In this document: positions 36,335 through 47,700 of the stretch, piece by piece | Layout: each line of letters opens with the position of its first letter | Numbering within the stretch: position 1 is the first letter of the stretch | Source of the DNA: Pochonia chlamydosporia 170 | Taxonomy: Eukaryota; Ascomycota; Sordariomycetes; Hypocreales; Clavicipitaceae | Direction of reading: 5' to 3' | DNA length: 64,000 nt | Assembly (NCBI RefSeq): GCF_001653235.2 | Contig: NC_035792.1 | Coordinates: forward strand, 4,278,001-4,342,000 | The notes under the pieces: model-generated | Told to the model about the DNA's origin: nothing | Seen by the model: the letters and a program-made list of their open reading frames with translations, nothing else | The model's database searches: none | Program-made: the position numbers and the translations under genes

Positions 36335-38651
36335 GGCGGGGCAGACAAAAGGCGGGCCGAGAGGATTTATTAGTCGAGGAATGATCAAATGCGCCGGTGT
36401 ACCCTTGCTGGTGAGTGGTGACGATGGGAATAGTGATGGATGAATTGGATGGCCCGGGTTATGACAAGGATTGGGCCGCTGTCTTCAACGGTGCACGGAG
36501 TTTGGTGCACCAATTGATGCTTTGGCGCCGTTGTCAAACAGGTTCAAGACCCCTAAAGCTCCCAGAAATATCATGTAAGGAGGCGGTTCAAATGCGGTCA
36601 GATTTCAACTCTCGGCGTCCTTTGCCGCTTAGGAGGCGCCAGTACAGAGTACTCCATGCAAGGAGCGGCAGGGCGCGCCGTCATCGAACTTGGTACAAGC
36701 CTCGGCGCCCCAGTCGACGCTCAGCCTGTGGAGGCCGATGACAGCGAGAGACGTGGTGTGGCGTGTTTCCGTTTCCTTAACATCAAATCGTCTCTTTCGT
36801 CTGGTCTTATTATTCCACTTACGAGGAATTGATTGACTCGGTTCGGCGATTTGGCAATAATCAAAGCAGGTCGGTGGGACGAATGACCAAGCTGTTGAGA
36901 AGCTCGAAATCAACCCATGCTGTCGGCTCGATGTACCTAGGTATGGAGTAACCTGGCGGCTGGGGATGTTCAATGTTGGTTGGCAGCCAGGCTTGCGACT
37001 GGCAGTGTCGTGCATTTTTCGAATCCCTAATGTCAAGTTTCCGTTGCACAGCATGGTCGAATCGTTGACATCCATACTCCGTACTCCGTACTCCTGCACG
37101 GCAGTGGCTCATGCAGGTTCGGATGCATTACCTTCTTGAGTCGCCGGATTGAGTTACTCAGTTGAGTACCTAGGTATTTTGCGGAGCCACAAATCCATGT
37201 ACTGTTGATTTTTGCAATGGCACATTGTTGTTACACCACTGTCAGATGCGATGCTTGAGAAATGTAGTGAGGGCCAAGCGACGGAAACAAAATAGCAAAG
37301 TTTTGTATTTTACCAAGCCTAGATGTACGGGACAGGAAGGTGCAGCCAGAGCACTTGCCAATTTGCAGTGTTTGCCCCCTACTCTACTGCAGACCAAGGA
37401 AGCCATGAGAATCCGGCTCTAAATTTCTACAAGCTGCCCAGAAGCATGGAAGTGATGAGAAAGGCCATTTTAACTCAAGAGACAAGTACATTACTTAACG
37501 AAAGCTATAATGCAGACAAAGACAGCCAGAACTAAGAGCCTTTAATTGCCTTGCAAGTTGACCAACATCAACACCTGGTACAGATGCGCCACATTGCGCC
37601 AGCAAAACACCAAGCTACAGCCCGCCAACAAACTTTGGCCTCCGGTAATGTATAACCAGACCAGATAAAAGCCTCGCATTATTGTCACAGGCAAGCTCAC
37701 CAAACGGTGCACCGCAATAATAGAGCAATTGCTTTCGGGTTCTCCAGACAAATGGATTCCAATAGGCCCGTACAATAGGCGACTGCATGGATTGGTGCTG
37801 GGAAATGGGCAGATAAAGGGATCACTTGGTAGCATAACCCCAAGTTGAGAGGACGAAAGGTTGGTTGGGAGGTATCTGCGGACCATGAGGTTGTATAGCG
37901 GAGATTTTGTCTCTTTGGATGCATTTGTAAAGAATCACTGTACCAGCCAATGGAGTTGATTGGCATTCAATACACTACATCAGATGCACCTCTGTGATCA
38001 AAGGTTTTCATTTTGAACGTGTACCTACCGAAGTATATTTGGCCACTAAAGATTTTTCTAAACTTTTCTGTCATCTTCTCTCTTGTTTGGCCCTTAACTT
38101 GCGTTTTGTATAGCTGGCTGTTGGCGTGTTGGGAAATAAAGCCGGGCAGCCATTAGCCGTGATGCAAGATGACGCTCTTTTCGTCGTTTTGCGGAGCGGA
38201 AAAACGCTGTGGCGATAAGCACCATGGACCAGACCACAGGCACTGGTCACTGGTCACTGGTCATTGGTACCTCATTGCCCCGCCAAAGAACCAGTGCTTG
38301 ACCCCCCATGTCATGTCAAGGCCAGTCCACTCCAATCCTGTCATAATATTCTCAAGGGCCAGGCTGTGGCTTCATGCTCTCTCTTTCCGTGTTCCCCTGG
38401 CCATAATTCCGCTTCTCAACTTTCCTTGCTCTCTCGGGACCATCTGTCCAAGTAGTCCGTCTCTCATTACTTTGCACCTTGTTCTACCTCGATTTTTCAT
38501 TGTATCTGCCTTGGCGCAGCCCTCCCAACGCAGCTGAGAATACCTACCAAGGCCGGCAGAACAACCACGCTCGTCACAGGCATTGAGATCTGGTTGCGAC
38601 TCCTTCGGCCACCAAGGCTCCCTCTTCTCCAACAGGCCTCTTGCATTACCC
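36335..38651. other. 2.3-kb divergent intergenic region, OPT transporter / Mtr10
   Basis: Contains two perfect TACCTAGGTA palindromes (36934-36943 and 37167-37176), a tandem of TACTCCG (37075-37094) between them, and four near-perfect copies of CACTGGT (38241-38268). The last 250 bases before Mtr10 are CT-rich, as for a promoter. No protein-coding gene is convincing here. Confidence 0.5.
38241..38268 (+). repeat. 7-bp tandem repeat CACTGGT x4
   Basis: Three exact copies of CACTGGT are followed by CATTGGT, with no spacer. The repeat lies about 390 bases upstream of the Mtr10 start. Confidence 0.85.
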
Positions 38652-41600
38652 ATGATGGCGTCAAACGGCTCGCAAGAGACCTTTTCGCCGTCCGATGTTT
38701 TGGCGGCGGTCAGAACGATGCGGACTGGGGAGAAGGAAACCAAGACGAAAGCCCATGAATATCTGGAGAGGTTCCAGAAGTCGGTATGCGCTGCTACCTT
38801 GGAGAACCCGATAACGATACATGGCCCCATATGCACAGCACTGACAACGGAATTTGTAGAAGGACTCATGGGGTACGATAATGGGAATACTTCAATCCAC
38901 TGCAGAACCCGAGGCGACCTTGTTTGCCGCTATCACTCTCCGCGGAAAGGTTCATACATTTGTTCCCCCCTGTCCACCTCCACGATGCTCTTGCGCAAAG
39001 CCACTAACATCACCAGATCACATACGATCTCACTACCCAAGTATTGCCGAGCGAGCTCCCAGCCCTGAGAAGCCAAATTCTTCTGTTGCTGAAGCACTTC
39101 GCCCCCGGTCCGAAGCCCATTCGTGTCCAGCTCTGCGTTTGTCTGGCCATCCTCGCGATACAAATGAAGGATTGGATTGATGTGCTCCCCTCCGTGGTCC
39201 AGTCCCTTGGTGACAGCCCAGAGAGCCATGCTTGTATCCTAGACTTCTTGCGAGTGTTACCTGAGGAAGTGACCGAAGGTCGAAAAATTACCCTGTCTGT
39301 ACGTGGATCGCAAAAGATTGTCGACTTGGAGCCAAGTCTCTTACGACGACACACCCATCATCATCATCATCATCATCCGATCGGCACCAACACACCATGG
39401 GTATCATAGTCTAATCGTTGGAAAATAGGAAGAAGAACTTGCAGCACGGACACAGGTCTTATTGGGAGACAACACAGATCAGGTGGTACAACTCCTTATA
39501 AGCTATTCTCAATCGTCAGGTATGCTACCGACAATCCTACCTAAACTCAGGCAAACGCACTCAGTCCAATTCTAATGCATTGATAATTTAGATGCCGCAT
39601 CCCGCAACCCTCAGCTGATGGAATGCATCACTTCCTGGTTGAGAGAAGTTCCCATTATGAGTATTATCAACTCACCCCTTTTGGAGCATATTTTTACTGG
39701 TGTATCGAGTGATGAGTGCGGTGCGGAGGCCGCCGAGTGCCTTTGCACTATGCTTCGAGAAACCCGGGATATTGATGAAAGTCAGGATGCTGTCCATGCA
39801 CTATATCCCCGCGTGGTCGCACTCAAGTCGCAGATCGCAAAGGCTGCCGAGGAAGAGGACACGGACAAATTGAAGGCATTGACAAAAGTATTCTCAACAG
39901 CTGCCATTAGCTGGGTGGTCGCCATTGCCCGGGAGCCTTCTCACTTCAGACCACTCGTTGAAGCTGTGCTCGAATGCGCTGCTCGAGATACGGACCGAGA
40001 CGTTATCGAGCATACTTTTGATTTCTGGTACGAACTCAAGCAATATTTGGTACTAGAGCGATACATTCAGGGCAGACTGGAACTCGTGGATATCTACTCC
40101 AAGCTAGTGGACATATTGCTGAAGCACTTGGAGTATCCCCGACCCGAGTCTGGAAACGAAAGCGATCTCTTTGACGGAGACCGTGAGCAGGAAGAGAAGT
40201 TTCGCGAGTTCCGTCACCGAATGGGGGACACTCTCAAGGACTCTTGCGATGTCATGGGAGTGACTGAGTGCCTTACCAAGGTTCTCCAGGCCATCCAATT
40301 GTGGACTCAGAAGTATGCTGGACAGGTCAACGGACCCAATGTTCCGCATTGGCAAGAGCTTGAAGCGCCTCTTTTTGCAATGAGGGCTCTGGGGCGCATG
40401 GTTCATAAGGATGAAAGCATTGTGCTGCCGCAGCTCATGCCGCTGTTGGTTCAAATTCCCAGCCACGAAAAGCTTCGCTTCGCAACCATCATGGTTTTGG
40501 GACGATACACTGAATGGACTGCGGCGCATCCCGAATACCTGGAACCGCAGTTTAATTACATTGTCGAGTCTTTCCAGACTGATTCCAAAGAAATTTTGAG
40601 GGCCGCCGCCCTGTCTCTGAAATTTTTCTGCACAGACTGCAGAGACCTCCTTAGCGGACAAGTGTTGCAACTCCAGACATTCTACGACCAGATTTTGGAC
40701 AAGCTGCCGGATCTGAGCAAGGAGGAGATAACTGAAGGTGTAGCCAATGTGGTTGCTGTTCAGCCAGTTGCTGAAACATACAGGCTGTTGAAGACGTGCT
40801 GCGATCCTCTCGTGCAAAGACTAATGGCCAAAGCCAACAATGCCACCAATGAAGAAGGCAAACTGGCCCTGGCCGGTGAGTTGCCTCCCAGAGCCATGCA
40901 CCTTGTGTCTGACAGATGACTAACATTTTACGCTATAGATCACCTTCAACTTATTACCATATTTGTGCAGAATGTCATTCCGTACGTGACTCCCGGAGAG
41001 GAGAACCCGGCAGTTAAGTATTGGCAAGAGGTATTCCCCATTCTGTCTACTGTGTTGGACAACTTCCTGGATTTCAGTCCCATCTGCGAGCGAATCTGCC
41101 GGTGCTGGCGAAATATGGTTACGTCGTACCGGACTGCCATGGCGCCGCTACTCCCGGAAATGGCCAACAAGCTCGCAAGTAGCTTCAACACATCTCGCGA
41201 AGGGTGCTTCCTGTGGGTCACGTCTGCTATCCTGAGGGAGTTTTCCGAGGACCGAGAGCACTTGGATCAGGCTACTACCGAGAACATTTACACCTTCTTC
41301 GAGGCCCAAACCACAGCTTTCCTTAGAGTGATGGCAGATTTACAGCCCAAGGATCTTCCCGACGTCATTGACGACTTCTTCCGGCTCTTAATTGACGCTC
41401 TTTTGTACTATCCTCAAAAGCTGATTCCGTCGTCGCTGCTGGCGCCCATCTTCCAAGCCTCGGTCTATGCGCTTACTTTGGAGCAGCGAGACCCGCTCTC
41501 GTCGACTTTGCACTTCTTGCGTGACTTGCTGTCGTATGGTGGCGACAATCCAGCGAGCAGTGAGGGTCTTCCGGAGGCGCAGGCCGCTGAGATTCGCGGA

Positions 41601-41978
41601 ATAATCAAAAATCTGCTGATGGGCCACGGTGCTGATCTGGTCAAGCAAACCATGGCGGGCATGATGATTACCTTCCCTGGCGACTGTTTTGCAGATGGAA
41701 GCGGAGTTATCCTGGCGTTGTTTGAGATTATGCCTGCGCAGACAACGGAGTGGGTTGCGCACACGATTGAGCTTCTACCTCAGGGAAGCATATCCGCACC
41801 CGAAGCTCAGCGGTTCGTTACCAAGGTTAAGGAGAAGCTGTCATCCGGCGACGTGAGCGGTCTTCGGCATGTTCGCACCTTGCTACAGGACTTTACGACG
41901 AATTATCGCCGCAGGAATGTCGCACCTAGAGATGGCCTTGGCCAGCTGGAGGCTGCGAGGTTTCAGTTCTCGGGCTGA
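38652..41978 (+). CDS. mtr10: Nuclear import receptor Mtr10 (transportin-SR family)
   Basis: Karyopherin-beta that imports SR-like mRNA-binding proteins and acts in tRNA and mRNA trafficking; 972 residues, matching the yeast protein length. Six exons: 38652-38783, 38860-38949, 39017-39298, 39429-39519, 39592-40875, 40939-41978. The N-terminus has the importin-N pattern (YLERFQKS ... SWGTIMGIL ... ATLFAAITLRGKI). Helical HEAT repeats continue throughout, ending at ARFQFSG. Intron 2 uses a weak donor, GTTCAT, but the flanking protein is family-like and the frame continues. Intron 3 carries a (CAT)7 microsatellite at about 39356-39377. Two ATGs stand in tandem at the start; the first is used here. 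A 237-codon antisense ORF is a shadow. Confidence 0.95.
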
Positions 41979-43091
41979 TTGGTACCACAAAGTCGGCATA
42001 TAAATACAAAGAAAGGGAGGAATGCGAGGAACAAGGGGGAAGAAAGAGATCAACGCAGGAACTTGGCGAGACTTGGGCGATATGATATGAGATTCCAGAT
42101 TCCAGACAAATGTGAGGCTATCAACAGGCCCTCGATATTTGTTTTTGCAGCTGGAGCGAAAACCCGTCCGTGGAGAAGGAGGTAGATGTATTCAGCGCAT
42201 TTGGCAAGTGTGTCAGGGTCGAACTAAAGTAATCATAGGGTTGGTCAAGATCGACTGCTCTGCCGTTCAGCCCAGGGGTTGGTTGGGGTTGGCTGGGGTT
42301 GGCTGGGGTTGGTTGGGGTAGTAGTTATATTGAAATAGTAAGTAGCATGATTCGGAAGCATTGTTGGGGAAAGGAAGGCAACATTTTTGGGAGTCATATC
42401 GGTGGCAAAAGGCGAGCGTGCTATTTTAGAGAGGGGTGACTGAAGACTTGCAAAGCGTAGATGAAGAGGTAGCGGAAGAAGAAGAGGCATCATGTGAAGA
42501 GACAAAGAATAAGAATCGAATAATTTCGGAACTCATGCACTTGAGGGAGGCGGCGTTCAATGCTACTCATCTCACCACATGGTCATGGCTTATGTGTCTT
42601 TCTGCAAAGAAGGCGAAACCCCGTCCGTATTATATCTACGAATGAGTCTTGGTTGAGGTTCCATGTATTAGTTAACTTGGTGGCACGTCAAGGCAGGATT
42701 AACAGTAACGTTGGAGCCTCGACATGGACCGTTATGTTATGCCCAAGCCACGCTCCCATTGTTCGCCCCATGGTCGTTCTAGTGTCTCACATCTCACTCT
42801 GGGTCTGGGTGTTTCCCAATTCTCTCTAGACTATGGAGACCCTTGGCACAAAACCTAGGAAAAGAAAAGAACCCTGCCGTTTCGACAGTTCCACGCCGTT
42901 ATCCACCGCTAGTGAACCCACCGTACACCATCCATCCTCACGAAGCAACTTGTCAGCAACTTGACTCTGCCTGTATCCATGCCGGACTTTCAAAACTTAC
43001 CCGTGAATTAACTGAACTTACAATTCCTTGTTCAACCGCTGAAATAAGTGTACATCTTGTAGCCAGAACAGTCCGGTACCACACCCGCACC
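41979..43091. other. Intergenic region Mtr10 / acetyltransferase gene
   Basis: This 1.1-kb spacer holds the Mtr10 3' UTR and the promoter of the next gene. Its striking element is a G-rich 10-bp tandem repeat at 42274-42318. The last 200 bases are C-rich. No gene seen. Confidence 0.5.
42274..42318 (+). repeat. 10-bp G-rich tandem repeat, likely G-quadruplex former
   Basis: Five GGGG tracts recur with a period of 10 bases, separated by TTGGTT or TTGGCT. Four runs of four guanines within 45 bases satisfy the usual criterion for an intramolecular G-quadruplex. The unit GGGGTTGGYT is not the TTAGGG telomere repeat. It lies about 300 bases after the Mtr10 stop on the sense strand, so it may be in the 3' UTR or just beyond it. 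Confidence 0.85.
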
Positions 43092-43978
43092 ATGGGCCGC
43101 AACTCCACCGACGCAGTCAAGGCCAAGAACAGCGTGTGCTTAATACCATGGGACACGGAGAACCACGCCCAGAGCCAGAGACTATTCGACCAGCGAGTTG
43201 CGTGTACGTGGGATTACGAAGTCGTTGAGGAGTGGAAGGGGACTGTGAGGAAGGGGACTAAGTTGATGTATTGGATTGTGCGTCTTGTTCCCCCGGTTCA
43301 TGTTGTGAATGGGCTAATTCTGGATAGGTGCTTGGTGAGGAGACGGAGGGGAGGGATACGATGATGGAGGCTCATTTGCGGCAGTTTCCAAAGGTGAGTT
43401 TGCTTTGACTACGTTATCTCTCTATAACTGACAAATGAGATCTAGGAAAAAGAGCCGTTAATTGACACTGCAACCATGATGGGCAACGCACCCGTAACGC
43501 CTACAAAGAGGGCATTCGTCCCCATCGGCCATATCGGCATGGAAGTGTTCCCCAAGTTGAACGAGGAGTTTTCCCTGCCGCCTTTAACATACTGGGTTAA
43601 AAGCCTCTACATCTCAGGGTGAGTAACACTCAGTACAATACAGACACATGCTCATGTCACAGGGCCCTTCAATCCGGTGGTCTCGGCCGCAAGGCAATGC
43701 ACCAAATCGAACGGACCGCCTCTTCCACCCCGTTCAACTGCTCCGTCATCGCCCTCGACACCGTCTCCGGCGCATTTCAGAGATCCGAAGAATCCCTCAA
43801 GGGCTTCTACGATGACAGGGGCCTGCCTCGTCCGGAGGAAGTTCGCACCAATGAAGACTGGTATCTACGCCAGGGCTACGAAACCATGGGCATGAAAGAA
43901 GCGGCGTACATGTGGACACATCCGGAGACGGGTGACGTCGTTCCCATTCCGTGCGTGTACCTGAAGAAAGATCTCTAA
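43092..43978 (+). CDS. GNAT-like N-acetyltransferase domain protein
   Basis: Protein of 246 residues in four exons: 43092-43277, 43328-43393, 43446-43618, 43663-43978, all with GT/AG borders and phase continuity. The C-terminal two thirds looks like a GNAT fold: VPIGHIGMEVFP (beta4-like), LTYWVKSLYIS, then the acetyl-CoA loop-helix SGGLGRKAMHQIE (Q/R-x-x-G-x-G/A type), NCSVIALDT, and a final WYLRQGYETMG strand-helix typical of these enzymes. The N-terminal segment has two Trp-rich strands (TWDYEVVEEW). Substrate unknown. The start is the first in-frame ATG; the frame is open further upstream but without ATG. Confidence 0.8.
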
Positions 43979-44772
43979 CAATAGATACTCCCGTGAAGAG
44001 TGAATCAAGAGATTGTACAGACTGTGCGATCACCTCGTTGAAAGAGTGAACAAAAACGCAGTAGCATCTAGACATAGAATACATGTCACTTAGGTTTCTG
44101 CCGATATACGCCAAGTAGAAAGGATGAAAAACGCACGGGCCCAAGGATGTAACACAAGCATTCTATAACAAAAAAAGTTGTTAGCGGTTTATAGGTCCGC
44201 GCACCGATCTTTTTCGAGATTCCATCGTCGTCGGCGTGCCGTCTTTGTGATGTTCATGACGGGTGGTGGCCCCCGTGTTTCTATTTTTCGTGGCTTGAAA
44301 GCACGGCAGTTCGGTAATTCTCGTCTCAACTTTCTTTAGTGTTACACAAAAGAACATCTTTGTTGGTGTATAGACTTTGTTTCACGTCTACATGTTGTAT
44401 GTTGTATGTACGTGGACTTGGGTAGTCAACTGTTCTTTGGGTATTTTCATGTGTGATGATGGCTGTTTGTCAAAGAGGCGTTTGGAGGAAGGGGGATGGC
44501 GCTGGGGGCAGGCAATTTCATAGATATATTTGATGGTGGCCGTCGTTGGATTTCTGGAAATATACTTGGAATAATAACAGCCATCGACAAGGTATTCATT
44601 GCTTTTACTTGATTGTTTTATTTACAGCGTGAGAGTTGAGATTACAGTTGGTGGAAAGGAGTTTCAACGCAAGCAGATTTGGGAGGATTTATTGGACAAG
44701 TCCGTTACGATATTTCGAGACTTTATTGTACGACGGATTTTGGAATAGGATTGGTGTATTGTGGTGGTCAAG
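43979..44772. other. Intergenic region upstream of the cysteine-module protein
   Basis: This 794-base T/G-rich spacer holds the acetyltransferase 3' UTR and the promoter of the next gene. No repeat or RNA gene seen. Confidence 0.45.
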
Positions 44773-47700
44773 ATGACTGGCCGAACGAGATCATCGGGCA
44801 GACGGAGTGCAACTCCAGGGCCGTCTAATGCTGGACAATCTCAAACTCAACAATCTACATCGACACCCGGTACCGGTACAAAGAGACGGGCTTCATCGGC
44901 AAGAGGAAACAAGTCCAAACGCGCCAGGACCACTGCAACGGCTTCGAAGCGGTCAAAAAGCCGAAAGGGAAAAGGCAGGGCCACCAGTGACGACGAGGGC
45001 GACTCCGGCGACAGCGACAACGAGGACAACAACGACGACGACGACGACGACGACGACGACAACGACAACGGCAAAAAGACCAACAAGAAGAAGCTCCAAA
45101 AGGGACAGGTGGTGGACACCGAACTTGCGGATCAGCGAGCTGCTGTAAAGACAGAGCAGGGCATTAACGACTTAACCTGCGACTTTTGCAAGAGTAATCC
45201 TCCTGATCTGGACGACGATACCGGTTGTAATAGAGAAGTTAGAGACGGGTACGTGTTTGAATGCCAGAGATGCGCCGACCACCGATTCCTATCAGGGGAT
45301 CCGGACCACGTCTGCGTTCGTACCGGTCAAGATGACCATCTCGAAGTCTTCAAACGCTACTCGACTGGCCATCCCCTCGACTTTCCAACACCTGTCTCCT
45401 GCGAGGAGTGTCAAGGATCCAGCCGTTGTGACGCTGACCCCTTCCTACAGCTGAAATGCACAGCATGTATGAAGACGAAATCCCGCGTCCCAGTAGTTTG
45501 CAATGTCAAGGCCACCACCACCGACATGGGCTGGGGTCTCCATGCCGTCAGGAGGATGGGTCAAAAGCCAAATCTGCAAAAGGGCAAACTGAAATGGTTC
45601 CGACGCGAGTGTGACATCTGCAGAAACCTGCCCAACAAGAGGAACGGTTCCGTGTGCAGCTGGCTCGACACTCGCGATACTTCACAGCCTTGTCAACAGT
45701 GCGCAGGAGGCCGGATGTCTTGCATGACGGGCGGTATGCTCGTGGGAAACCATCCCAACCCTCTGGAAATGCCCACCAAGTGGACGACCACGGGCGAGCT
45801 CGGCGGAGGATGGCTGGACCTACGAGGAGAGAGCAACATCTTCAGGACGCAGTGCAAGCAATGCAGCCTCCAGAAGCGTCACTGCCGAGCATCCGCAAAG
45901 TACGCCGAGTACGCCTGCAACTGGTGCTGGCAGACAGGCATGGTCTGCCGGGACAAGGACAACCCAAACACCATCTACCCGTTGTTCGACCTGAGCAGAG
46001 TCGGCATCGGAAACTTCTGTCCCTTTGCCAAATGCTCCCAGTGCGAGGCCAAGGGGAGGAACTGCGATCGCCAACGACCCTGCGACTCCTGCTTCTACAA
46101 CGGCGAGGCGGACAAGTGCGATACGTGGCAGGTCGGCGCGGAACGCACTCTGAATTGCTTGGATCGTAGAATCAACGAAGACGACGAGCAGCCCGGGCCC
46201 TTGTACTACCTGAGCTTGGGGTACGGAGCGGACGGTGTGAACGATGAAAAGGACGGAACGCAGATCGAGCACTACATTGGCCCGCCGTTTGCACGGTACG
46301 CGTTTCGTCCGGAGAAGGACGACGTGCTCGAATTTTCCAGACAGACTAAACAGAGCATCGTGGCCGGTGTGCAGACGATGAGGAAGGCGTTGGTGGCGAG
46401 CGGTGTTCCTCCGCTTGGAGCTCCTGGGTGTGAACTTGCAGGTTTGAATGTGAACGATATCACGGTCAAGCAGCTCAGAGACTGGATGACGGTCCGTTGG
46501 CCCAATTGGATTCAGCAGTGCAATAAGCCGGACTATCTGACACACAAGGCTGATGAAATGCCTTCGAGGCCGTACAGAGAACACTTGGACGGGCGGTCAA
46601 CGACCAGAACTAGAAGACAGTCGAACAGAGTTGTAGAGCTGAATGATGACGATGAGGAGGACGAGGACGAGGACGTGGACGCAGAGGGAGAGGAGGAGGG
46701 GCCAGATGATGAAGTAGAGGAAGAGAACGACCGCAACAACACGGGTGGACGTGGTGATGGTTTCCATGGCCAAAATAGGCGTTCCGGCAACACATCCGCC
46801 CGTCAATCAAGTCATCCGTTTGCCACGGGAAGCAACGCTGGTCAGAGTAACAGGCTCGACATGGCTCCTCCTCCTGCTGGAGGTTCGTCTGCGTATGCAT
46901 ATGGTGGTGGTGGCTTGGCAAACGACAATGTCGAGAACATGGGTAACATGATGAGGTATTCGGGATACCAAACACGCCATCCAGCCAACGGGCCCGCTGC
47001 AATGGAACAAACGCCCAGACAAACGCATACGCTCGTGAATCTGTCAAACACGACTTCCGGTGTCATTCACCCTTCACAGCTGATGTCGCACCCACAGCCG
47101 CAGCCGCAGCCGCAGCAACAAACGATGAGCTTCCCTCCATATCCCTATAATAACGGCGATGGTGTTCTCTCCAGTTTCACCTTCGTTCCACCGTCTCTCT
47201 TTATCCCCCAATTCTGGCCTCCCAGCCCAAGCTTCCCAGTTGGAGGCAACGTGATTCAGTACCAAGCTACCCGCTGGAGACAGAACAACATGTATGCGCC
47301 AAACCCATTCGAACTGGCGGCCAGAGACAGAGAAATGGCCGACTATGTGGAAAACTTAGCCCTATCCACATCATCCGGGATTAACATCGGCCTCTTCAGT
47401 GTTGTCAACGGCTCTCTCCTCCGTCAAACCCCCATTGTTCCAGTTTTGAGCAGGATTCCTTCCCAAGTCATCAGTCACCCTGGCATTGGCGGGAACCAGT
47501 GCCTGGATAGGACAGCAATCTGCAATGAATCCCTAGGCGTCGCAATTTGTCAAGGGACACACGCTCACGGAACCTCCGAGATCGTTTGTAGTCCTTGCGA
47601 ACAGGATAACAGAAACCTCCTGGTGACCGGCCCCGACCAGATTACGAGGCGCGATCTCATCTCCATGCGTGCCTACTTTTGCACACCTTGCCACGGTCGC

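Noticed and set aside
40104..40817. 237-codon antisense ORF inside Mtr10
   Set aside because: Shadow of the sense frame; no domain, no promoter or splice evidence.
42240..42255. 16-base sequence GTTGGTCAAGATCGAC repeated at 57628-57643
   Set aside because: About one shared 16-mer is expected by chance in a window of this size, and the flanks do not match.
42274..42318. Telomere-like repeat
   Set aside because: The unit GGGGTTGGYT differs from the TTAGGG repeat of filamentous fungi and is internal to a gene-rich region.
45820..46584. 254-codon antisense ORF inside the cysteine-module gene
   Set aside because: Opposite a long coding exon with conserved cysteine spacing; composition mirrors the sense codons.
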